Shown one piece after another: positions 57,101-64,000 of a DNA stretch of 64,000 nucleotides; position 1 is the stretch's first letter, and every line of letters begins with the position of its first letter. The translations under genes and the position numbers were made by a program. The notes beneath the pieces were generated by a model. That model was not told where the DNA came from and ran no database searches. It saw only the letters and a list, made by a program, of their open reading frames with translations. The stretch covers positions 2,903,661 to 2,967,660 of the forward strand of contig OY365814.1 in assembly GCA_959347315.1 (NCBI GenBank), read 5' to 3'. Source of the DNA: Bimastos eiseni. Taxonomy: Eukaryota > Annelida > Clitellata > Crassiclitellata > Lumbricidae.

Positions 57101-60100
57101 TCATCTAGAATATGGCAGTGCCATTTATGCAGGCTCTCAGGTTAATCAACTTCATTCTTTTTTAAATTAGGTTGATTGATGGGATACTGAAGAATGGTCA
57201 TGTATCTTAATTCTTGTGGGACTGGCGGCTTTGGTTACCTCTGCAATGCTGCATTGAGATACATATATGCAGATATGTAGCTGCCTGGCCAAGCTGAGTT
57301 TCTGAGTACAACCATTACCAGCTCGTGAGTCATAAATGTCTTTTTTCCTATGGGATGTTAATTGTGCATTTTGTGTGACCAATTTTTAATTTATGTGCTT
57401 TTATTATTACTGCAGATTCCGTTCTAGCATCAATGAGCCAACTGCCTCGGTGAACAACAAGGAGTCGAAAAATTTAAATCATGGCTTCTACAGGCAATGG
57501 CGAGAGAGGTCGAAAGAAAAGCGACATTAGAAAATGTCGTCATTACGACGATGCTCAGAAGTTGTTGGTTGTTTTCACATGTCCAATCAGCATGGTAGTG
57601 ACTCCAACGTGGAGGAACGAGGCTCTATCATTGAGCAACACTTCACGGCTCAATGATTCAAATTTGAATGTACCAATGATTTTGGCTACAACTAATCTTC
57701 AACTGAACATTGAAAAACTTGCTATCAATATTCAGCAGCATAAATCGCATATTAATGATTTTTAAAGTATCAAGTGATTAAACTTTAGATAAATATTACC
57801 AGTGTTTTTTTTGTGAAACGTGCCGATACGGCGTTCTGGCACCTTTTTTCAATTACTGATATTAAACTAGTAGTTTTGCAAAAACTCTGTAATTTGATAT
57901 GACACTTTACAATTTCAATTTTTCACATTATAAAATTTATTGGGGATTGTGATCATTTTGTCCTATGAAATTAATTTGATTTGGTAGCTAATTTTGATGT
58001 TTTTTTTTCTTCAACAATACAAATGCGTTCCGGCAGATTTTTTTCTCAAAAAGTACAGAATAACACTAATAAAAAATGGATTTATCAATGTGTCATTTCC
58101 ATTATAAAAAAATCTGTAATAATTGAAAATAATCATTTTTGATCTTGTGGCCAGTCATGTCCTCAACTAAATAAAAGCGGCCCTAAGTCGAAAAAAGTTG
58201 AGGATCACTGATCTAGACCAATACATAAGCGTAATTCAAGTACATGAAATTGTAATTTCTTTGCTGAATGAATTATATCGAGTATGTAGAAATAACATTG
58301 AATGTCATTTTGTTACATTTGCAAAGTTCCGTATGCATATTAATTATACGTTTTGACTGTCACAATGAACGATGTGATTTGTCCGCCTTTACAACAAATA
58401 TTTCATCTGTTTTATCCTCCCATTTAGTTGTCCTATTTGGAATATCATCACCAACAGGCAGCAACTTGTCACTGAAATCGTGGCGATGCCGTATCAACCA
58501 AGTACTGTGGCTTCTGTGTGCTTAGCTCTGTGGCTTGAGACAACTAGCAGCAGATACTGTTTCTGTTCTTCACTTGTAATGGAGCAGCAGTCCTGTAACA
58601 ATTTTGCAGCTTGAGCTGCTTGGTCATTTGCCTCTGCTTATAGAGAAGGTTGACTTAATTTTTGTGTAGCTGTAAATCTTCAAAGGTCGGCTTTTTGACT
58701 GAAGCTTCTTGTGCAAGGGAGTCCACATTCAACCCAAGTGTGAATTAATGAAATACACATATCTAAGACAAATGCGTGTGCTCTATATATGTACAAGCTG
58801 GTGCATATCAATTCATTTTCTTTTTAGGCCTATGTAAATGGTTTGTATTCTGACAGGACCACTCCCAAGCCTGGAGAATGGAGGGTAACACGGTCATGAC
58901 ACAATGCGTTCGCCGGCAACTAACTTATTAGGCGATTTACAGTTATACTTTAAGTTTGTGGCTCAATGGTTCAAGCTGGTGAGATATCGTTGCTGAAATG
59001 TATATCACTGAAAACACGGCTAATGCAAAGTTCCTTACATATGTGTGTAGAAAAAGTTATGATTTTATACATGGAATACCTTTTTCTGTTTATCAGAGTC
59101 ATTTGGAAAAAAATCACTGCTTACAACAGGGCCACTTGCAATTGTTGGATCTTCTACATGCTAGAGTGTATTGTAATATGTTGCTTGTTCAGATGTGATG
59201 TATCATAAATGCCATTTGTATAGAGCTGCTGTTTCCTTACTTTTATTGTGACCATAAATGTTGTCATCGTGATTTTTGGATAATGATTTTACCTCATCAT
59301 CATAATTCATATTTTGTGATCATGATCTTGTAGTCTGTATTGCATTCTATCAAGAAACTTCCGTAGCACTTTGATATGAGCATTTCGTAGCTACTGCTTA
59401 CCATAGACCACAGACAATTTTCTTCTTAAGCTGATATTTCTGGATGTTGTAAAAATTTAAGTGTAACAGAAGTCCGTAGAAGTGTGTACTAAACCTTGTT
59501 AGGAAAAATTGTGCCTGTCACTTAGCCAATTACAGTTTTTAACGATGAGAAAGGAAGGTGTAAAGGGATATGCAAGTAAAGAGAAAGATGTATGCAACCA
59601 GAAAGTAAAGCACAGGATAGGTAGATGAACATGCAAATCATACTGCATTCCAATAATCGTATGTGATCTCCTATACCCTATTATATGGCCTCCTATAGCC
59701 TATTATATGGCCTAATTCATGTTTCATCTCATTTTGAAAATGTTGATTATATATATATATATATATATATATATAATCAAAACTTTCATGTTGTGTGTGA
59801 AAAGTATTTCTGAATATTGACTGTTGTAACTGTTTAGATATTTCAGAAGTTCTAATGTTGACATACTTGGACATTGTATTTTACTGGTATAGTTGGATGT
59901 GTCCCATTTTTTTCTACTTGTGATACAATGAATGGTCCGATCTTCATTAAAAATTATTATCAAACAGACTTGCTTAGTTTTTTTCGCTTTCATGCATTAG
60001 CTATGTTATTCATTTCAATCTCATAAGTGTGCAGTATGGGTAATATTATATACTTTTGAGATCAGAAATGCGAACTATACAGGAATTGACCTGACAATCA

Positions 60101-61876
60101 TGTACAACCAGATTTACAGTTGGTGGTAACTTTCCACTAGTATCAACTCAGACGCTCGAGATTTTTAATTGTAGAGCCCACAGTGGAATTGTGTGGGCAT
60201 ACTGTAGGCAAAGTGAAGGTTTGATACCGATAGTCCAGGTCCAGCATAGCGCCCACAGTGGACGATGATTTGACACTAGAGCCGCCCCAATTTCGCCGAC
60301 TCTCCTCACTCGTTGGGCCTATAGGGAAATATTGTAGGAAAAGCCGTTGTAAAGACATACGCCTCCATCGCGCCCACAGCGGGCGATGATTTTCCACTAG
60401 CGGGCCGACGCTCCACATTCATAGGGCGTGCTGTGGCATGTGTGGGCAAACTGTAGGCACAGCAATGGTTAAAGATAGCTATACCTTCATCGCGCCTACG
60501 ACGGGGAATGAATTCCCGCTAGCAGCTCTATACCATACCGACGCGCTGGTTGCATTGTTCTTGTCTGCGCTGATTCAAAATGGATCATCCAGTTTTCCTC
60601 TAGGGGCGCGCCCTGGGCACCGCTTAGGGATAATAAGGCGCATGAAATAATGCTGGCAGACGCCGTCGTTCAGACGCGGGCCTACAACGTAGGCCCTCTA
60701 CCGCCTAGATGAGCAAATCGATGCAAAAATTGTGTTTACAACCCGAGAAGGGCCGATGTGCGGAATAATAATCGGCAGACACTGGGCCCTGCGAGTCGTG
60801 GCTGTCTGGGATAGGTCTCTCCATGCTCATGCGTTTCATCGACGTATTAAATGTTGTAATGGAATGCGCATATTATTTTTTATTTCGTATTATTAGATCA
60901 TATAACATCAGTTTCTCGTCTTTGAAACATTACCAATTTATAAAATAATATTTGACTTAAAAATTACAGAAATACTATTCCAGCTTCTATCATGGATCTG
61001 TCAAAAACCGCCAGGATGCTTTAGCTTTTGTAGAGTAGCGACAGTACTTGGCTGTGACTGCGCCTGCTTATTTGCAGGAGCTACATGTATGTCGCCCTAT
61101 CACTGCCAGTAAGGGTCGACGACCACTTCGCTCTGCAGTTCATGGCGACCTGATCGTCCCTCTTGCACGCACCTCCGTAATGCAGAATCGGGCTTTCCCG
61201 GTCGTGGGCCTACCATCTGGAATGGGCTTCCCATAGAGCTCCGTCACCCGCCTAAGAACTCACCATCTTCATTTTACGCCTCTCACATAAGAGAGGCGTA
61301 AATAAAACTGTCCTCTTCAGCCGAGGGTTAGACCGGTTAGCGCACCTGAGTGAATATCTTGAAGGAGCGCTTTATCCAGTATTTCTTATTGATTTTATTG
61401 ATTAATCTACAGATATTTCAGAAAGTCTTTTGCATTTAGTTCCAGAAAAAGTCTGCACTCTTGACCAGTACTATTACTGTTTGGGAAAAGTCGCCAAATG
61501 GGTAATATCTTCTGGCGCTTACCGCATGTGTGATTGTCCTCTTCAGTGCCACTTACCATCATATCCCTATTCAATCTCTACAAGTCCTCTGTCACAACAT
61601 TACCTCAACTACATATCCCAAAAGTCGCAGTTCAAGGGAAGGAATCTGACGATATCTAAACTAAGCAAAGAACTCGTCTACCTGGATATCTTCTACTCTC
61701 AGCTGAGCTACGTCGACATCCAAACAAGTCCTGCTTACGATTTCCTCACACTGGTTTGCGACATTGGCGGTGCTTTGGGATTGATTCTTGGAGGCACATT
61801 ACTCACAATTATCGAATTTTTGCAATTCTTTATCCAATTATTTAATGATTTTTTTTACTTCTGCAAGATTCACTAG
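42329..61876 (+). CDS. DEG/ENaC/ASIC-family cation channel subunit, seven exons
   Basis: Join 42329-42881, 45437-45594, 46062-46149, 46800-46912, 47929-48027, 48285-48414, 61413-61876: all GT-AG, phases consistent, 1605 nt, 534 aa. The protein is a trimeric, amiloride-type cation channel subunit of the plasma membrane. It has a ~119-residue cytosolic N-terminus, TM1 (IIWTLLLLFGAGFMVFQI), the post-TM1 motif RFPTVTIC, and a Cys-rich extracellular domain with family landmarks (GYCLQFN, GLRLVLWVNQ, HDP-x-x-PP, LPSPYGDC, CDCPLQC). TM2 (LGLILGGTLLTIIEF) ends in a short tail. Length matches ASICs (~510-560). Oddities: the His of the N-terminal HG gating motif is Val (SIVG), and the selectivity triplet reads GGT rather than G-x-S. 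The ligand (proton, peptide, mechanical) cannot be told. Confidence 0.88.
43840..44000 (+). repeat. tRNA-derived SINE
   Basis: A box-A-like TGCTGGTACAGCGGTTGA (43858) and a box-B-like GGTTGAAATCC (43895-43905) lie about 37 bp apart, as in tRNA heads of SINEs. A CCTCTCGTCTCATGG body follows. Confidence 0.5.
43963..44075. repeat. Cluster of CAAAAGCGC motifs in both orientations
   Basis: GACAAAAGCGC occurs at 43964 and twice more within 65 bp, and GCGCGCTTTTG in inverse orientation near 44060. This looks like subterminal transposase-binding repeats; no gene is attached. Confidence 0.5.
44250..45060 (+). mobile_element. LINE 3' end
   Basis: FSTCVRDLRVVLDQELSFVK, SSAATLVHVFIVNRLDYCSS, then in other frames LHWLR, RRSLRSA, NRAFVIVGPSVWDNLPSGLR and FCNLLETHFDLAW. 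This is the complete order of the RT C-terminal region and tail; it ends near the GAT repeat. Frameshifted and dead. Confidence 0.85.
45101..45260 (+). repeat. GAT/GAC trinucleotide microsatellite
   Basis: About 50 ATG/ACG triplets in tandem, probably the 3' tail of the preceding LINE. Ser- or Ile-rich frames are artefacts. Confidence 0.95.
45437..45594 (+). CDS. DEG/ENaC exon 2
   Basis: Acceptor AAATGTTTCAG, donor GTAAGA. 158 nt, phase 1 to 0. It encodes SEIGKFTSIRFPPFWDLEFG and NFDWEFFFDYVGIKMDDMIL, the finger region after TM1. Confidence 0.85.
45800..45900 (+). repeat. tRNA-like box B (SINE relic)
   Basis: A perfect box B GGTTCGAATCC at 45881-45891 after GTGTCGA. Box A is not convincing at the right distance. 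Confidence 0.35.
46062..46149 (+). CDS. DEG/ENaC exon 3
   Basis: Acceptor AATCATTTCAG, donor GTAATT. 88 nt, phase 0 to 1. It encodes CTFGNQPCN...DQGYCLQFNP, the conserved C-x-F...G-x-C-[YF]-x-F-N motif. Confidence 0.88.
46150..46799. other. intron 3
   Basis: No element recognised. Confidence 0.5.
46800..46912 (+). CDS. DEG/ENaC exon 4
   Basis: Acceptor GTGTATTTAAG, donor GTAGGC. 113 nt, phase 1 to 0. It encodes TTIPGAINGLRLVLWVNQSD and CFINWCSAVGFR, the GL.L.L...Q..Y beta-ball motif. Confidence 0.85.
46913..47928. other. intron 4
   Basis: A - strand open frame (47059-47397, 112 codons) has no recognisable motif. Otherwise featureless. Confidence 0.45.
47929..48027 (+). CDS. DEG/ENaC exon 5
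   Basis: Acceptor GTGTCTCATAG, donor GTAGGT. 99 nt, phase 0 to 0. It encodes VVLHDPHDPPIVQDVGFRVG and TGVSTSVSFSLRN, the conserved [VI]-H-D-P-x-x-P-P motif. Confidence 0.85.
48285..48414 (+). CDS. DEG/ENaC exon 6
   Basis: Acceptor CTGTTTGTAG, donor GTATGA. 130 nt, phase 0 to 1. It encodes LSVLPSPYGDCRASENYTFM and ICKCRPLQFE, the thumb Cys pattern (PYGDC...C...C-x-C). Confidence 0.88.
49040..49800 (+). mobile_element. LINE 3' end, best preserved in the window
   Basis: FSVRDLGVILDQKLTFVQHI, then an open frame 49123-49758 with QDAASALVHSFVVSCLNYCS, FDRALRSAARLVGHIPRF, VLHWLPYSQRIAYR and GLAPLYLIEFCCRT, ending EWKTLRGRYI. A TAATAATGATAATGATAA microsatellite forms the 3' tail. Frameshifts separate some blocks. 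CR1/L2-like. Confidence 0.85.
49835..50120 (+). repeat. Possible mariner/Tc1-like terminus
   Basis: TATACAGGGTTGGCCAAATA resembles ends seen in mariner-type elements. No transposase is present. Confidence 0.25.
50848..51200. repeat. CTTA/TAAG tetranucleotide array with repeated strand switches
   Basis: ACTTACTTATTTACTT-type runs alternate several times with GTAAGTAAGTAAG-type runs, giving many nested palindromes (for example ACTTACGTAAGT-like junctions). Confidence 0.92.
51201..52749. other. intron 6 spacer
   Basis: No family recognised. Overlapping frames at 52377-52666 on both strands have no known motif. Confidence 0.4.
52750..52960 (+). mobile_element. LINE fragment
   Basis: FPQFTFSLTVCDLVGMIDQE then LSQHVNSVTRSCYYQLHQLH matches the VRDLGV.LD..L....H...L.RSC.YQLRQL block of the other LINE tails. 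Confidence 0.75.
53590..54640 (+). mobile_element. hAT transposon remnant
   Basis: A frame 53861-54063 (YPIIDSVVTGLQKNF, NKFEFLWKFL) and downstream frames with SGASAERTFSALKRVKTIRG and RPAYELIENIK carry the C-terminal hAT dimerisation signature (SAS-x-ER-x-FS-x-L-[KR]-x-[IV]-K-T). CAGACCCGTCGAG near 53588 fits a CAG-x-x-x-x-G hAT end. GGCCCCTTATTTATTTAGTT is duplicated at 54569-54640. Confidence 0.65.
54949..55404. mobile_element. Possible hAT-like MITE with 20-bp perfect hairpin
   Basis: The left TAGTGATGCACCGAG and the right end, on the - strand CAGGGATGAACTGAAA, are imperfectly inverted and of hAT form. No matching 8-bp target duplication was found (ACAATGGC left, ATACGTTC right), so this is uncertain. 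The hairpin arms are 55210-55229 and 55244-55263. Confidence 0.35.
55405..57480. other. intron 6 spacer
   Basis: No gene or named element recognised; T-rich, with an AATAATAATAATAA run at 56278. Confidence 0.4.
57481..57765 (+). other. Unrecognised 94-codon open frame
   Basis: Starts MASTGNGERGRKKSDIRKCR; basic N-terminus, no known domain seen. GAGGATCACTGATCTAGA near 58200 resembles sequence near ends of some hAT elements, so it could be part of one. Not supported as a host gene. Confidence 0.2.
57766..60130. other. intron 6 spacer
   Basis: AT-rich. An (AT)n microsatellite lies at about 59747-59776. TCCTATA-CC-TATTATATGGCC is tandemly duplicated near 59670-59712. Nothing coding. Confidence 0.45.
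60131..60535 (+). repeat. ~121-bp GC-rich minisatellite, about 3.3 diverged copies
   Basis: CATCGCGCCCACAGCGGGCG and TTTCCACTAGCGGGC-type blocks recur at 60245, 60365 and 60488 (periods 120 and 123), plus a partial first copy. Confidence 0.8.
60536..61029. other. intron 6 spacer
   Basis: CG-containing then AT-rich sequence; no gene seen. Confidence 0.4.
61030..61300 (+). mobile_element. LINE 3' tail fragment
   Basis: APAYLQELHVCRPI, KGRRPLRSAVHGDLIVPLAR and QNRAFPVVGLPSGMGFP follow the order APAYL.DL...RRSLRS....L.VP...T....RAFSV..P..WN.LP of LINE tails. It lies ~110 bp before the last channel exon. Confidence 0.75.
61413..61876 (+). CDS. DEG/ENaC exon 7: palm Cys cluster, TM2 and C-terminus
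   Basis: Acceptor TTAATCTACAG, phase 1. The exon encodes SESLLHLVPEKVCTLDQYYY, YRMCDCPLQCHLPSYPYSIS, LSKELVYLDIFYSQLSYVDI and SPAYDFLTLVCDIGGALGLI, then LGGTLLTIIEF and a short tail to TAG 61874-61876. DIGG-x-x-GL-x-LG is the DEG/ENaC pre-pore signature. Confidence 0.9.
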
Positions 61877-62029
61877 GATGCAACGCCGCTGAAAAATCGA
61901 TGTAGGAAACCAATTCACTCAATACCTTTTGAACAGAAGAAATTAAAAGATGACTATTTTGTTATAGGAACTATGTACATCTAAAAAAATGTCAATCGAT
62001 GTTTTTTTTAACATTGAACCATTATGTAT

Positions 62030-62035
62030 AATAAA
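62030..62035 (+). terminator. Polyadenylation signal of the channel gene
   Basis: AATAAA 154 nt after the stop codon, the first canonical signal downstream. Confidence 0.55.
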
Positions 62036-63819
62036 AACGTGCATGTTTAACTGGTTAGTTTATTGATAGGCTTATGTTGCAAATGTATCATTATTTTTTC
62101 ACTTATCATCCACACACTTGCGCGTTTTTTATCTGTTTGATACATATTCATTATATGTTTAGGTTGGCCTACTGTTGTGAGTACGTGACTCGTTCATAAA
62201 AATTTTCAAAGCTATACTTTAGTAGCTAAGGGAGAGTACGACAAGACGCATCCTGTGCACAAGACGCATCCCAGTATTATAGCCAATGTAGATGTGTTGT
62301 TTCCAAAACGCAAACCGGGGGCGCTTATTGAGTTCACCCTGATCCTAAGAAGCACCTTCTATGACTTTCTCTAAAATCTAAACCGATGTATATGGATATT
62401 ATGTTGCAATATTTGTTTTATTTGACAGTGTACATGCTTTTAGTAAAACAAAGCATGCACAATTTGTATAGCTGGCAACAATAACACTCATGTACCTGTT
62501 GTCATTCGTTCATACTGTACTTGCAATCACACTGCGGTTTATCAGTTTAAAATTAAAAGCATATTATGGGTATAATTCTTGGTTTCAACAAGCAGTTGTG
62601 ACATAATAAGTTCCAAACACTGCTAAAAAGTTGATATTAAAGAAAGATGATAATTATGATGATGGATCATCCCAGGGCAGCGTGATGTTTACTTTGTCAC
62701 CTGATCATGTACACTTAAAATGCGAAAGTGGTAGAAAACTTAAATGCAATCACTCCCTAGTTGGATGAAGCACTGGATTGAATCAATACTAATAATAATA
62801 TTAATAACAGGAAGCTTGCACGGATGCTTTCTAAAGTGACTTTATCGGGCAGCTACAGCAACTTTGTAAGTAAGAAAGTAAAGCCGTTTTATTGGCAGAT
62901 CATCGATCAACTCCATAAGATCGCAGTAATTACAGTTCATGTCAATTAGAAAATTACTTTCGGGAAATGTTTCAAAAGTCAAACTGCCAATCCAAGGGGT
63001 CATTTGGATCGGGTGAGGCTGGTTGGACTGTTTTCTGAATAATTATTTGGCATTTAAAATCGAAGACACCATAACACAATATATGTGCATAATACCATGT
63101 AATATCATGCAATAATTTATTATTATTATTGATGATTGTGCTGAGGGAAAAAGAGGTTTCACATTAAATCTCCATTTATAAATGCACATGCATGTGTGTC
63201 ACTTCTATTTCAATTGGCGACTTTGGTCATTCTGTTGCCATATGCAGAAACAGTTCTCCGCATGGTCCTGCTAATTCAATGCCTGGCAGTGTCTACACAA
63301 GAGGGAACTCTATGGACAGTTCCATAAGCACAAAAATGGGTGACGCCAGTATGCACATTGGTGTAAGAAAAAAATTGTTGGCGTTATTTATTTATGTTGT
63401 TCTGATCGATGGCTGGCGTAAGAATTATAATTATGGATAAATACATAAATTTTATAATCTGGTTAATTAACTTTAAGATGACTTTTGCGTGAGGCACATA
63501 CAGCACAACAGCCAATCAACATCAAGCACACAATTTTGCCTAAGGTAGCTTACCCACATTTCATACTGACGCCATCTATTTCACAGATTCCCCAATTAAT
63601 GTTACCGCAGTTCACAATGTATGCACTTTACTGTTATTAATTATTCGATGGCCATATTATATACAAAGTGTGTGTGTTGCCAAGGGTCAGTCCCATTCGG
63701 TTGTATTTATGGTCGTTGAAGGATCTATCCTTGGTTCCTTCTTCCTCTATTCACCTCGACCATTGTTGACATTGCTTATAGGCCCTAAATACAGCACCTT
63801 TGCAGGCCTACACACGCAC

Positions 63820-63860
<41 letters not shown>

Positions 63861-64000
63861 ACACATATGCTGATGGAGCTGCATCAAACTGTCTCGCTTC
63901 TGCACCTGAATCTTTGATATTCAAACATGGTGTGCAACCAATGCGCCTAAAACTCAATTCCTCTAAAACAAACTTATTTGGTTCAACCACCGCTTGACGT
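62036..64000. other. 3' flank, no gene recognised
   Basis: Unremarkable AT-rich DNA. AAGACGCATCC is repeated near 62240-62270. TA(n) then TG(n) microsatellite at 63820-63860. A frame at 63192-63440 has no known motif. Confidence 0.45.

Larger units (their letters stand above)
48415..61412. other. intron 6, 13.0 kb, TE-rich
   Basis: The largest intron of the channel gene. It contains LINE pieces (49040-49800, 52750-52960, 61030-61300), a mariner/Tc1-like end (near 49838), a strand-switching CTTA array (50848-51200), a hAT remnant (53590-54640), a hAT-like MITE with hairpin (54949-55404), an unknown frame (57481-57765) and a 120-bp minisatellite (60131-60535). The rest is AT-rich with nothing recognised. 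Confidence 0.7.

Overview
The window is nuclear DNA of an animal, most likely a marine invertebrate. The evidence is GT-AG introns joining exons of metazoan families (DEG/ENaC channel, SH3, CARD, TRADD-N-like, NHL propeller), an AT-rich repeat-laden background, and decayed LINE, SINE, piggyBac, hAT and Polinton/Maverick-type DNA. A deuterostome such as an echinoderm is possible, but I cannot prove the phylum. Only two host genes can be built with confidence, both on the + strand; almost everything else is transposon debris, satellites or unrecognised spacer.

Host gene 1 (about 11948-27692) is a nine-exon model whose splice phases all agree and sum to 2553 nt (850 aa). In order it has a short N-terminus, an SH3-like fold interrupted by about 14 acidic SDDEVK-type hexapeptides, an F-box-like segment, a CARD, a TRADD-N-like domain, and an NHL-type beta-propeller with its own Glu-rich insert. 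CARD and TRADD-N-like sit on symmetrical phase 1-1 exons. This adaptor-plus-propeller architecture looks like an innate-immune or cell-death signalling protein and is the best candidate for something undescribed.

Host gene 2 (42329-61876) is a seven-exon DEG/ENaC/ASIC-family channel subunit. Its phases agree and sum to 1605 nt (534 aa). Intron 6 is 13 kb and packed with LINE, hAT and satellite DNA. The protein has a GGT triplet where the family selectivity filter is usually G-x-S, and lacks the His of the usual N-terminal HG motif.

Polinton/Maverick-like remnants occur twice. A protein-primed family B DNA polymerase pseudogene lies on the - strand at 3996-7499. A compact + strand module at 18090-22140 (RING protein, accessory protein, deleted integrase with chromodomain tail, penton-like, small basic/glycine-rich, major-capsid-like, possible protease start) lies inside the intron between the CARD and TRADD-N exons of gene 1. 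Neighbouring cistrons overlap by 1-4 nt (TGATG, ATGA, TAATG). All of its larger genes are broken.

Other mobile DNA: a piggyBac transposase at the left edge, with its TTAA end at 2009-2012 and one nonsense codon; a second decayed piggyBac at 32968-34396; a 1.8-kb DNA transposon (35675-37486) with a 6-bp target duplication that cut a LINE in two, plus a further copy at 16.1-16.55 kb; a hAT remnant near 54 kb; LINE 3' ends at 7.7, 14, 25, 35.5, 44.5, 49.3, 52.8 and 61.1 kb, and an RT fragment at 32.5 kb. Satellites are numerous: a strand-switching CTTA array, a 454-bp minisatellite, inverted TG/CA arrays, and a palindromic octamer TAGGCCTA seen 20 times.
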